DNA from: Limnanthes douglasii subsp. nivea
Taxonomy: Eukaryota > Streptophyta > Magnoliopsida > Brassicales > Limnanthaceae
Assembly: GCA_036936605.1 (NCBI GenBank)
Contig: JAUPFV010000001.1
Location: forward strand, 76,403,910-76,467,909
Direction: 5' to 3'
DNA: 64,000 bases
Each line of letters begins with the position of its first letter. The stretch's first letter is position 1. The notes under the pieces are model-generated. The model searched no databases. It was not told where the DNA came from and worked only from the letters and a program-made list of their open reading frames with translations. Shown piece by piece: positions 1-9,733 of the stretch. The translations under genes and the position numbers were made by a program.

Positions 1-1633
1 CGAAAGCACCCTGTCCTCTAGAAATGATTCTAGGAAGTATACATGAAATTCTTCTGTTTATAAGAGCAGATATCAATCTGTTCAAAATTGTGCACATGCT
101 TAATGGCCTGTAGTTATTCCATGTTGTAGGATTAGCTATTTTAGGTACCAGAACAATTCCTGTAGAAAAAACTCCATTAGGAATAGCTCTACCATCAAGG
201 TAAGCATTCAGTGCTTTGCAAAGGTCATAGTTTATAATATTCCAACATTTCTTTAAAAAGAAAATATTAAAGCCATCAGTGCCAGGAGCACTGTCTTGCT
301 TCATTCCACTAATAGTAGCCCAGATTTCCTCACTAGTAGTAGGCTTAGCCATCTCAGAGTTTTCCCTATCCAACACAAGCTTAGGTATATTATTGAAAAT
401 AGATTCTTGTTCACTGATAATAGTTTCAATTTCAGGTTCATGAGAGAGAACATTTCTAAAGTGATTCACTGCAGATAAAGCAATCTCACTTTGATCTGTA
501 AGCCAGCTTTCCTGCTCTTTTATACCCAGAATAAAGTTTTTCTTTCTTTTCTTTGAAACATAACTATGATATAATTTTGTGTTTCCATCACTCTCATTCA
601 ACCACGAATTAAAGCATTTTTGTTTCCAGTAACTTTCCTCATCCTTTAAAGCAAGGATAAGGATACTGTTAGCCTTAGACAGCTTAGCTTTAGAAACATT
701 ATCCTTAAGAGACTGATGAATCAACTCACAGTTCTCTACCTCAATAGAAGCCTCCTTAACTTTATTAAAAATATTTCCAAATGTAGTTACATTCCAACTT
801 TTCAAATGCTTTTTCAATCTTTTAAGTTTAAACCAAAATATATTACTATCCTCTCCATTGCAATGCTTAGACCAGTTCTGATTCACAGATGACATGAAAT
901 CAGAATGATTGGCCCAAGCGTTGATGAACTTAAAAGAGCCTTTCTTCCTTAATGAATTACTATTAGTAACATTACTAAAAGAAATTAATAGGGGAGCATG
1001 GTCAGAGCAGGTTCTGACCATGTGACAAACCTGAATACTTAGTTCATTAAGCATATCTTGGTTGACCAATACCCAATCTAACCTCTTCCAGTTGTTATTA
1101 TTACTCAAGGTGTAGCGAGATCCAATGAAGCCAGGAACCTCTAAATTGCAATCATTTATGAACTGATTGAAATCCTCCGCACTAGCACCGTCATAATTCA
1201 CACAATGAAGTTGGTCATCAGGACACCTAGAAGTATTAAAATCCCCTGCCAAAATCCAAGGGCTTTCACAGGTAATTGAACTCAGCTGCCTCCAAAGTGT
1301 TTTTCTCTGCAATCTCAGATTTTTAGCATATACAGATGTTAAAAAACAAGTAAAACTACCAAAACTTATTTGAACATGCATAAACTGGTCATGGTCCATA
1401 ACCACTACTAAACTAATGTCATTTGGCCAAAACAGCCAAACTTTATTAGAGGAGTTAACCAAGTAGTTCTCAAAACCAAGTCTTCTAGCCACCAATTCCA
1501 CATTGTCAGCCCTAGCCATTGGTTCTTGTATCGCAAGCAATTTAATCTTCTCACTTTTAATGATGTACTTTAGCCTAGCAATTGTAGGGTTGTTGTGAAT
1601 TCCTCTTGCATTCCAGCTTAGAAACTTAATCAT
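1..1633 (-). CDS. LINE-A ORF2: endonuclease plus start of reverse transcriptase (partial)
   Basis: This encodes the LINE replication protein, which nicks target DNA and primes reverse transcription on it. The ATG at 1633-1631 overlaps the end of ORF1. The N-terminal half is an AP-endonuclease-like domain: the opening motif SWNARGI, then AIQEP, AGDFN (catalytic Asp/Asn) and CSDHAPL (catalytic His). It is followed by the linker and the start of the RT domain (APGTDGF, LVPK, NYRPLS). I followed the frame at several points down to base 1 and found it open and in register, so the ORF may be intact. The catalytic (Y/F)ADD box would lie beyond the left edge. I identify the family by motif order; assignment to plant L1 is by resemblance. 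Confidence 0.82.
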   Translation of the reverse strand, partial: MIKFLSWNARGIHNNPTIARLKYIIKSEKIKLLAIQEPMARADNVELVARRLGFENYLVNSSNKVWLFWPNDISLVVVMDHDQFMHVQISFGSFTCFLTSVYAKNLRLQRKTLWRQLSSITCESPWILAGDFNTSRCPDDQLHCVNYDGASAEDFNQFINDCNLEVPGFIGSRYTLSNNNNWKRLDWVLVNQDMLNELSIQVCHMVRTCSDHAPLLISFSNVTNSNSLRKKGSFKFINAWANHSDFMSSVNQNWSKHCNGEDSNIFWFKLKRLKKHLKSWNVTTFGNIFNKVKEASIEVENCELIHQSLKDNVSKAKLSKANSILILALKDEESYWKQKCFNSWLNESDGNTKLYHSYVSKKRKKNFILGIKEQESWLTDQSEIALSAVNHFRNVLSHEPEIETIISEQESIFNNIPKLVLDRENSEMAKPTTSEEIWATISGMKQDSAPGTDGFNIFFLKKCWNIINYDLCKALNAYLDGRAIPNGVFSTGIVLVPKIANPTTWNNYRPLSMCTILNRLISALINRRISCILPRIISRGQGAF

Positions 1634-2897
1634 TATCAGATAATGAATGTTTTTGACCTTTTTCTCTCTTGTTTAGAGAGTGTATTGACAATCTTTTTGC
1701 ATTGCTAATCCTATTAGCAGATTTAACTCTTCTTGAAATAACTGTCTCAAAATCTTGCTCAGGTTCATTTGTGCTTAATCTTGGAGAAGCATTGTAACTG
1801 CCAGCCATACCACCTCGAGGAGAAGCCTGTAAGTTGTCCTCACAATTCTCTTCTTCCTCCAAGTTTTGAAGAGCACTGATAATATCAGTGTCATTCTTTG
1901 AAGCAATGTTCTTCACAGGACTCCCCACACTAGTAGAAGGACAAGACACACTAGTAATAGGCACGTCTTTCTTTGTAACAATCGATTTTAACTTCCTCCT
2001 ATACACATGAGTAAAAGATAGGATCTTTGTAGGCTTAGTTGTATTAGCACAGTTTTCAGAATCTTGTATGTACTCTTGACTAATATCCTTTCTTTCAGTA
2101 ATCACATTACTATCTATTACCTTCTTTGCATCCTTCAATTTTGTCTTGTTACAATTATCAACCTCATGGCCTATGTGATTGCAAGACTTACAGTACCCAG
2201 GAGCGTTTTTATAACTAACAGCAATGTAAACTGCATCTTCACCAAACACAGCCTTTAACTTTCGTTTAAGCAATCTTGATACGTCGATCTCAATTAAAGC
2301 GAAACAAGCATTCCAATTCGCTCTATTAATCTCAGGGATAACAACATGATGAACTAGCCCCAAAGATGAAGCCAGCGCATGTATAACAGAGCTGTTATAC
2401 ATGTATTCTGGTACTTTTTCAAACTTAACCCACAACAAGGCTTGAGGGCATTCAAAATTTCTTGAACTTTGAGGGCACCACTTAACAACCCTCATCATTC
2501 TGCCATCAACCTTCCAAAAGCGTCTAATCCACAACCTGCCTGCATCTTCTAACACTGCGAATTCGACCAGAATTTGTCTAGAATCCACTTTAGCATAAGT
2601 AAATGCACCCTTGAATTTAAGTGAGTCAAGAAAATCTTGAAACACCTGCTTTTTCGGAATCCCATCCTTGAACTTTACTACAAGCGTAGTTCTTGATTTT
2701 GCACAGAGCTCAGATTTCACCTTAGCATCAAACTTGATGACATTGAGTTCATCAAATTTCAAAACACATTCAGGCCTGAATTCTGTAAACCTATCGTTCT
2801 TTATAACCACATCAGAATATGATCTTTTGGAGGCATTATCTTTATTATTTGTAGACGAAACAGCCGCACCCTTTAGAGGAGGAAAATCGGAATCCAT
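1626..2897 (-). CDS. LINE-A ORF1: gag-like RNA-binding protein with CCHC knuckle
   Basis: This 423-residue protein is intact. The middle part (about 60-230) resembles the DUF4283-type gag-like region of plant L1 ORF1 proteins. A complete zinc knuckle follows near residues 233-246, with spacing C-X2-C-X4-H-X4-C (CKSCNHIGHEVDNC). The C-terminal 170 residues are charged and low in complexity and end in a basic segment. Such proteins coat the LINE RNA to form the particle carrying ORF2. The stop TAA (1628-1626) lies inside an ATGATTAA that also contains the ORF2 start, so ORF2 is probably translated by termination-reinitiation. Compare LINE-B ORF1, where the knuckle is damaged. Confidence 0.85.
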   Translation of the reverse strand: MDSDFPPLKGAAVSSTNNKDNASKRSYSDVVIKNDRFTEFRPECVLKFDELNVIKFDAKVKSELCAKSRTTLVVKFKDGIPKKQVFQDFLDSLKFKGAFTYAKVDSRQILVEFAVLEDAGRLWIRRFWKVDGRMMRVVKWCPQSSRNFECPQALLWVKFEKVPEYMYNSSVIHALASSLGLVHHVVIPEINRANWNACFALIEIDVSRLLKRKLKAVFGEDAVYIAVSYKNAPGYCKSCNHIGHEVDNCNKTKLKDAKKVIDSNVITERKDISQEYIQDSENCANTTKPTKILSFTHVYRRKLKSIVTKKDVPITSVSCPSTSVGSPVKNIASKNDTDIISALQNLEEEENCEDNLQASPRGGMAGSYNASPRLSTNEPEQDFETVISRRVKSANRISNAKRLSIHSLNKREKGQKHSLSDND

Positions 2898-3160
2898 GAT
2901 TAACCGAGCCTCTCAACAGGCAGAGCCTGCATACGCAGCACCTACTTTGTTGAAGATCCCTTATGCAAACACTTACTTTAATCGAATCAGAGGCGAGTTT
3001 CTTTGGCAAGAAACAACAATCCCTTCTTTAAGCTTTCTTGAGAGAGAAGAAAGTCTTTTTTCATATAAAAAGAAAAATCTAATTTTCATTGTTTATATCG
3101 ATATTCAAGAGTATTAGAAAACTGCTTTTATTAAGAAAGCTGCAACCTCCCGATAACCGG

Positions 3161-3390
3161 TGCCCAATTTTGATTTTATTAAGGAGATAGTGGGTATAGT
3201 GGTTTTTTTTTCTACGTCAAAAAAAATATCCCAGCAAACAAATAATAATTTTTTTGTTATTTAGTTAAATTTCAGACACAATAATAAGGTTAAATTTTGA
3301 TATTTTTCTTTCAATAAGCCAATTCAGAGAATATTTTGCCCATAGTACTTTACCTAATGTGACAAAAGTACGGTAAACAACTTGGCTTCT
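3161..3390. other. AT-rich spacer between divergent LINEs
   Basis: About 230 bp separates the 5' ends of LINE-A (minus) and LINE-B (plus). I see no gene. The exact 5' end of each LINE is not marked by a recognisable duplication. Confidence 0.4.
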
Positions 3391-3664
3391 CCAAGATTCA
3401 AGATTCAATCGTCCGATCATCTTCTCAGTTGATTCAATCTGCATTGCTCTGCTTTCTTTTTGGTAGTTTCTTCTATCTGTTTCCATGGATAGAGTCGCTT
3501 CTATCGTTTCATCTTGTTTTGAGTTGCGTGGTAAGGAACCTTCAATCAAGAAACTGTTACTGTGAATACTCTGTTAAAAAAAGATTAGAGTCAAAGTTCA
3601 TGATGTACTCTGTACTCTGTTTGAATGCTCTGTTTTCGAAATACTGGTATTAGTTTCGTAATCA

Positions 3665-5248
3665 ATGGAGTCGTTTCCATCTGTTCAAGAAGTCTATGGC
3701 TCTTCGTCTGATGAAGGTCATCAAGAAACTGAAACGAACCTGCATAAGTGGAAAGGGGTGTCCTTTGCTAATGTTGTGACTGCTTGTCACAAACATATTG
3801 ATAATGCTCTGGAACAGGAAAGTATTTCTTATAAGAGTGATCATGTTTATCTGCAGTATGATGATAAAGCTTTGATTTATTTAAAGTCGAAGTCGAAACA
3901 TACGTTGGTCTGCAAATGTTCCACTGGTCTGCCGAAAAGATCTATGTTGTTGGATTTCTTTAATAAATTTCATTTTGTTCAGGATTATAATTATACAATT
4001 AAAGATTCAAGGCACATTTTAGTTGAGTTTGACTCTTACGAAGACTTCAGTAAGCTATGGAGACGAAATGTTTGGACGATTGGTTCCACCAGGCTCAGAT
4101 TGTTGAAGTGGTCGGAAAACTTCAATATTAAGTATGAAAGCCCGATAACTCCTATTTGGATAAAGATTGATAATCTTCCGGAGCACTTGTACAATGAGAA
4201 AGTTATCTCTGATATTGCCTCTTCCCTTGGTAGTCCTATGCAGGTGAAGGTTCATTCAAAGAACAGGGCTCATTACAATCACTGCTTGGCCATAATAGAA
4301 ATGGACATTACTGGAATTTTTTTTAACAATGTCTGGATTGGTTTTGGCAGTAATCAAGGCTGTTGGGTGAGAATCACTTACCTCAACATGCCTAAATACT
4401 GCAAATCCTACTTCCATATTGGCCATAGTGTGGATCAATGCAAAAAATCGAAGATAGAGGCCCATGAATGCAAGATAGATGATGTGAAGCAGACCAGTGG
4501 TGAGGGCCATGAATGCAAGATAGATGATGTGAAGCAGACTAGTGGTGAGGGCCAAGAATGCATGAAAGATGATGTTAAACAGTCTAGTGGTGAGAGCCAA
4601 GATTGCAAGAAAGATGATGCTGTTAAGGTTTATAATGCAGATGCTCAAATTAGAAAGGATATGGTTGTCTCTGTAAATGAAATAGAGGGGGCAATTCAAA
4701 CTCTTGAGTTTGGATTTAACTCTTCTAAAAATAAAGCTAAGGATTATACATCTCCTAGAGAGTCTCGCTATGGGAGTCTTCCAGCCTCTCCTCTTAGTAA
4801 GGATGTTTTAACTGCTAATGAAGATCATTCGAATCCTGGTGTGCATAGTCTAGATGTAAATAATAATAAGTCCAGTCCTCAAGGTGCTGTCTTGGCTAGT
4901 AGCTGTAAGGAGGATGAGATTATAGGGGAGCTTCAAAGTCCTGAAAATATTAACAACAACTTGGAGTATGAAAATTTGGCTTCTGAGTTTTCTTCTCCTA
5001 AGGCTGATAAGCTTAGCCCACAAGCCTCTACTAAAATCGAAGCTGATAAGTCTGTTAAGGACAAGGGTGTCAAGCCAAGGAAAAGACTCACAAGAAGTCA
5101 GCTTATGAAGGACACGTCTGAGGATGAAGAGGAGCTTAGTTCAATAATCAGCAGACAACTTAAACAAGCAAGGAAGAAAGGGCTGGTCAGAAATTCTAGA
5201 CAGCTTTCGGGTCCAAGTAACTCTAAACATTCACTTCATTATGATTAA
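3665..5248 (+). CDS. LINE-B ORF1: gag-like protein with damaged zinc knuckle
   Basis: This 527-residue protein aligns with LINE-A ORF1 through the gag-like region (about residues 75-250). Shared features include a lone W-R-F/V-W segment, the IASSLG motif and the knuckle. Here the knuckle reads C-K-S-Y-F-H-I-G-H-S-V-D-Q-C, so the second cysteine is Tyr and zinc binding is probably lost. Just after it a 15-residue unit is repeated almost four times. The rest is a long acidic/basic low-complexity tail ending in a Lys/Arg-rich segment. The stop overlaps the ORF2 start in ATGATTAA (5241-5248). The ORF is otherwise open. Confidence 0.82.
   Translation: MESFPSVQEVYGSSSDEGHQETETNLHKWKGVSFANVVTACHKHIDNALEQESISYKSDHVYLQYDDKALIYLKSKSKHTLVCKCSTGLPKRSMLLDFFNKFHFVQDYNYTIKDSRHILVEFDSYEDFSKLWRRNVWTIGSTRLRLLKWSENFNIKYESPITPIWIKIDNLPEHLYNEKVISDIASSLGSPMQVKVHSKNRAHYNHCLAIIEMDITGIFFNNVWIGFGSNQGCWVRITYLNMPKYCKSYFHIGHSVDQCKKSKIEAHECKIDDVKQTSGEGHECKIDDVKQTSGEGQECMKDDVKQSSGESQDCKKDDAVKVYNADAQIRKDMVVSVNEIEGAIQTLEFGFNSSKNKAKDYTSPRESRYGSLPASPLSKDVLTANEDHSNPGVHSLDVNNNKSSPQGAVLASSCKEDEIIGELQSPENINNNLEYENLASEFSSPKADKLSPQASTKIEADKSVKDKGVKPRKRLTRSQLMKDTSEDEEELSSIISRQLKQARKKGLVRNSRQLSGPSNSKHSLHYD
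4457..4620 (+). repeat. 45-bp coding tandem repeat in LINE-B ORF1
   Basis: Units start at 4457, 4502, 4547 and 4592 (the last partial). Each encodes a 15-residue block of the type E-x-H/Q-E-C-K-x-D-D-V-K-Q-x-S-G. Units 1 and 2 are nearly identical and later ones diverge, so expansion was recent relative to the ORF. LINE-A ORF1 lacks this array. Confidence 0.9.
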
Positions 5249-7213
5249 TATTCTTAATTGGAACATTAGAGGTATTAGGGATAAATCTTCGTTTAGAAGA
5301 CTCAAGCATCTATCTATTAAGAATAAGGCCTGTATTGTTTCTATTCAGGAGCCATTAATCAGTAGTGATAACCTTAGCATCTATGCTTCTAAGCTTGGTT
5401 ATAGTCATTATGCTAGCAATGTTTCTAATAAGATATGGATTTTTTGGAATGATAGTATAACTGTTAATGTGTTGATAGATCATGCTCAGTGTTTGCATAT
5501 TGAAGCTAGTCATACTTTTCTTAATGTTAGCACTCTATTTACTTTCGTGTACGCTAAATGCCAGCGTCTCAATAGATTAAGTCTATGGGATACCTTATGT
5601 AGCATTGCTGGTACTGATAAAGCATGGATGATCTGTGGCGACTTTAACGCTATCAGATCAATTGATGATCAGGTTGGTTGTGCTACGTTTTGTCAAAACA
5701 GTGCTGATGATTTTAATGGAATGATTAGAGATTGCAGGCTTCAGGATGCTATGTTTGTTGGGTCGCGCTTTACGTGGTCTAATAAGGCTAAATGGCGTCG
5801 TCTTGATTGGGTCTTTTACAATAGTTCTTGGCTTGATCTTTTTAATAATACCAGTGTCTTGCATAAAGCTAGAACTGGGTCTGATCATGTTGTTATTATT
5901 ATTATTAGTATTTCTAACTTGTCGTGTGATTCTAAGAAGTGCTTTCGTTTTCAGAACATGTGGTTGCTTGATGAGGAGTTCATGCCTTTTGTTGCTAAGA
6001 ATTGGAATCAGGTTATGGAGGGTGACCCTTTATCTGTTTTCTTGTTTAAGCTGAAGAGATTAAAGGCTGGTCTTATTGATTGGAATAAACCGCATTTTGG
6101 GAACATTTTCTGTAAAATTAAAACTTTGGAGGATGAGGTTCTTAGAACAGAAGATCTACATCAGCAATTAAATAATAGCTTTTCTAAAGAAGAGCTTAAT
6201 AAAAATAATGCATTGCTGTAAAATGCTTACAAAGTTGAGGAAGAGTATTGGTTATAGAAGTGTAATGTGGACTGGATTAAGGATGGAGACAATAACTCCA
6301 AGATTTTTCACAACTATGTTACAACTAAAAGAAAAAAGAACTCTATCAATGGAGTTAAGGAGAACAATGCGTGGATTCTGGAGAAGGAAGCTATTGGTGC
6401 CTCAGCTGTTGACTTCTTCTCCAAAGCTCTTGCCACCAGTCCCTACAAAGATAAGCAGAATGAGTTAGATAGTATGAACCATGATATGTTTGATACCATC
6501 CCTAAAGTGATCACTCAGGATGATAACAAAAGTTTGCTTAAGCTTCCTAATGAAGATGAGGTCTTCAATACAGTTAACAGTCTTAAAGCTACCAGTGTGG
6601 CAGGTTTGGATGGTTTTAACCTTACTTTTTATAAGAAGTGCTGGAATATTATCAAGCATGACCCTGTCTCTGCTCTTCATCATTTCATTAGAGGATTTAA
6701 TATTCCTAAAGGCATTCTGGCTACTGGTATTTGCCTTATACCTAAGTCTATTAATCCTATTAGTTGGGCTGACTATCGTCCAATTAGTCTTTGCTCTTTA
6801 CTTAACAGAATTATGACTAGACTTATCAATGAAAGGCTGGTTAAATTGTTACCTAAAATCATCTCCAATACTCAGGGTGGGTTTGTCCCTGGGAATTCTA
6901 TTCATTCTAACATCTTATCTGCTAAAAAACTTCTATTTGATTTAAACAGGAAGCTTAAACACAATAACATCATTATTCAGCTTGACATGAGCAAAGCTTT
7001 TGACAAGCTTAGCCATCCCTTTATTTTGAAAGTTTTAAAATGCTTTGGTTTCTCAAATAGATTCAATAACCTTATTCAAAGCATGATCTCCAAAGTTTAT
7101 GTCTCTATTCTTATTAATGGTACTTCTTATGGTTATTTTAAAACTAAAAAGGGGCTTAGGCAGGGAGATCCCCTTTCTCCTAGCCTATTTATTATTGCTG
7201 AGGAAGTATTATT
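5241..7213 (+). pseudogene. LINE-B ORF2, 5' part: endonuclease and RT up to the insertion
   Basis: The endonuclease is recognisable by NWNIRGI, SIQEP, CGDFN and GSDHVV. A linker and RT motifs follow: AGLDGF, LIPK, DYRPISL, QGGFVPG, LDMSKAFDKL and GLRQGDPLSPSLF. The same frame holds throughout but two in-frame stops break it, TAA at 6219-6221 and TAG near 6255-6257. Both lie in codons that a single C-to-T change from a Gln codon would explain. At 7213 the frame runs into the gypsy LTR, between the RQGDPLSP motif and the catalytic FADD box, which lies 8.8 kb downstream. The protein is therefore dead. Confidence 0.88.
7209..7213 (+). repeat. Target site duplication TTATT (left) of Tat-A
   Basis: TTATT directly precedes the TG end of the left LTR and recurs at 16012-16016 after the CA end of the right LTR. 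Removing the element with one copy restores the LINE-B reading frame. Confidence 0.93.
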
Positions 7214-7651
7214 TGAAGAGTTAAAAGATGGTCCGAGGGTGATTTTGTTATGCGAAGATTTGTTGATAGAGGATTAGGTGATAGAGGAATATTTGAGTGT
7301 CAGATCTAGAGAGAGAAAGTGCTAAACAGTATAGAGAGAGAAAGTCTCGTACTATTCATCTCGGGATTCGTGAAGCGTGTGTGGTCCTTTTATAGTACAA
7401 TTGCGGACCCCACACGCTTTAATTTGGTTTAATTACATCTTTTGGTCCCTACTTTTTGGTTTCTTCCTATTTTGGCTATATCTTTACAATCCATACATTT
7501 TAGCCCTTATACCTTTATTTCTTATGCATTTTGGCCCTTATACATTTATTTCTTATGTATTTTGGCCCTTATACATTTATTTCTATGCATTTTGGCCCTT
7601 ATACATTTATTTCTATTCATTTTGGCCCTTGTCTTTTATTCTTCCTCATCA
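7214..7651 (-). repeat. 3' LTR of Tat-A (left copy)
   Basis: A 438-bp LTR with TG...CA ends in plus-strand reading (TGAAGAG...CTCATCA). It matches 15572-16011 except for four transitions and one 2-bp indel in a GA run. It contains a 30-31-bp tandem array. Confidence 0.95.
7496..7640. repeat. 30-31-bp tandem array inside the left LTR
   Basis: Four full units and one partial of a CATTTTGGCCCTTATA... sequence start at 7496, 7527, 7558, 7588 and 7618. The array is present in both LTRs, so it predates the insertion. Its translation produces spurious hydrophobic Phe/Trp/Tyr ORFs, which should not be annotated. Confidence 0.92.
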
Positions 7652-7666
7652 ATAGCCCCCCAGTCT
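7652..7666 (-). other. Polypurine tract of Tat-A
   Basis: On the minus strand the bases directly inside the 3' LTR read GACTGGGGGGCTAT. This G-rich tract is in the expected place to prime plus-strand DNA synthesis. Confidence 0.7.
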
Positions 7667-8228
7667 TAGTAAAAATCGTTTTGCTAAGACTGAATAATTC
7701 TCCTGACAGGCCAAAATCATTTATTCTTCGAACTTCATAAGTCCTTCGAAAAGTTGCTCCACAAGTCCCTTCGTATTGTCGGGGCTATGAACTACTTAGG
7801 CAAAAGGTCGCTTCCACAAAACCTCTTCGACACAAAACCTCTTCGAATGATTTGTAAGCCTTCTCGAATCTCTAAAAAGGCCTCTTCGAACTTCTGTTAT
7901 ACCGAGTAGCCCCCTCAATCCTTGCAACATTTTAAGCAAAATGGTCGTCGGATAATTATGTACTTAGGCGAAAAAGGGTGCTAGGATTGATGATGTCATT
8001 GCACAAACACCGGTGTCAGCATACTTCGGAAGAAACGGTACCAATTCTTCTGACATTGTTGTCAGAAAACTCTTTCCCTTCCCCTGACAATCTCTGACAC
8101 AAAACTCTTCACCTTCTGCTATAGCTAGGCGGCCGAACAATGTCCACCTATGTAGACCATCGTACCCCTAGGCAAACAACATGAAAATGTCCCCGGGCTT
8201 CATTTGTCAAGAAAGCCTACTAGTCTTC
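7667..8228 (+). other. Region upstream of the Tat-A antisense gene
   Basis: No coding sequence was seen. It lies between the 3' LTR and the antisense TATA box. It has many short TTCGAA/CTCGAA words and a TGATGTCA at 7991-7998, the reverse complement of the TGACATCA found upstream of the Tat-B antisense gene. A promoter role is inference. Confidence 0.4.
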
Positions 8229-8236
8229 TATAAATA
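8229..8236 (+). promoter_or_regulatory. TATA box of the Tat-A antisense gene
   Basis: TATAAATA lies about 50 bp upstream of the inferred (lost) start of the plus-strand antisense gene. Tat-B has TATAAATT in a similar position (57662-57669). A TATA box pointing antisense to gag-pol implies a dedicated promoter rather than LTR transcription. Confidence 0.5.
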
Positions 8237-8670
8237 CCAACCTTTTCCTTCATTAATGCAACTTCTGTTCAATTATTTCTAGAGAGATAAAGCTGGCGAA
8301 CAAGCCCCGTCGAATTCCTGAGTGGTTGTTGATTAGTAAACGGTTCGAAGAGAGGGTTGCTGCTGGTGAAGACGTAAGGCCTCATCCCCCACCATCGACT
8401 ACAACCTTTTTTGGTGCCTGGCCTCCTTCGAACAACTCGACCGCCATTATCCCCCGTGAAGTAGCTCGTCAAAGCTTGCTCAGCGAAACAAATCCTCCTA
8501 GAGAAATGGGTAAAGAAAGATCACACAAGCATGCATCAGGTTCGAAGAGGAAGACATCCCATAGAGACAGAAAAGGTTCTCATGAGCGAAAGCGGGCCAG
8601 GGAACCAACTGCCCCAACTGGTGTTGAAAACCTCCCCCAAAGGTCTTCAAGTCCTTGAAGGACTACGAGG

Positions 8671-8870
8671 AGCCCTCCTCGAAACTCAGTTAGCCCTCCT
8701 CGAAACCAAGACCTTCATCAAAGGACTTCGAGGATTCCTCCTCGAAACCAAGACCTTCATCGTAATGCTAGTAGTCCTCCTCGAAGGCAAGACCTTCATC
8801 GTAATTCTGGCAGTCCTCCTCGAAGGCAAGACCTTCATCATAATTCTGGCAGTCCTCCTCGAAGACAAGG
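8671..8870 (+). repeat. 39-bp coding tandem repeat in the antisense gene
   Basis: About five units encode S-P-P-R-R-Q-D-L-H-R-N-S-G. The best-conserved units are at 8770-8870. The repeat gives a Ser/Pro/Arg-rich segment. The CCTCCTCGA core of the units suggests that the nearby CCTTGA stop arose from CGA. Confidence 0.88.
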
Positions 8871-9733
8871 AACAGATGTGTCTAGTCTGCCCTCCACGCC
8901 ATCCATGACCATCCATGGAACTCAATTCTCCCCCTCAAGGACGCTTATTACCGAGGAAGACATGCGTATTAGACATGAAGAAACTTTAGACCCCATAGCT
9001 ACGAGACCTTTCAACAATCCCCTCGAACAGAGATTGCCCATTACCTCTTCCTCGGGCCCTGCGAACGGTGCAACATCTTCTTCGACAATATCCGAGGAAC
9101 AAGCTCGCCGGATTGCTCCAAAATCTAAGGGAGATATTGCATTGCCCTTGGAGTTAGACAATATTGCCGGCAATAACATTAGGGGTATTGAAAATAAGCA
9201 CATGGTGGCCCTTGCCAATATCAAGTATAAGTACTTTTCGAGGGAAGAGGAGACGATGCTTAGGGCTCGATGGGGCATCCCCCGATATGTCAACATCAGA
9301 TTTCCCTCCGAGGGAGAGACACCCTTATCTGTGAGGGATCACGAGGTGGTGGTCTACACAGAAATCATGAACTGGGGGTTAAGGTATCCCTTAGACCCCT
9401 TCTTTATTGAGTATCTCTCAAAGATAGATCTTTGCCCCTCACAGGTTGGGCCCAATATGTGGTTTACACTAATGACCTGCATAATGGCATCAAGGCTCTC
9501 AGGGCAAGAGTTTCTACTAGAGCAAATCATTGGGCTTGCTGGTTTGGCCCGAAATCCATATTTTCCCTTTTACTCACTGACGTTCAACCGAGGGCAAAAG
9601 ATATTGAAAGATTTACTCGAGGCTGATAAAAAATGGAGGCAGCAGTTTCTCTTCTTCTCTGGTTGCTGGGAGACCGGATCAGAAGCCACTCCTTCAAATC
9701 CTCACAAACTCTCTTTGAAGTGGACCATGAAAT

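Larger units (their letters stand above)
1..3160 (-). mobile_element. LINE-A, L1-type non-LTR retrotransposon (cut by left edge)
   Basis: An L1-type element on the minus strand holds ORF1 (2897-1626) and the first part of ORF2 (1633 to the edge). Its 5' leader is about 2898-3160. The 3' half (catalytic RT motif, zinc-binding region, tail) lies outside the window. No disabling change was seen in either ORF where I translated it, so this is the best-preserved LINE here. The 5' boundary is an estimate because the target duplication cannot be checked. Confidence 0.8.

Noticed and set aside
4256..4699. Minus-strand 147-codon ORF over LINE-B ORF1
   Set aside because: It is a shadow of the 45-bp coding repeat on the other strand.
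7377..7740. Overlapping hydrophobic ORFs rich in Phe, Trp and Tyr (also at 15737-16018)
   Set aside because: They are translations of the 30-31-bp LTR tandem array and recur in both LTRs in several frames. There is no start context or domain.
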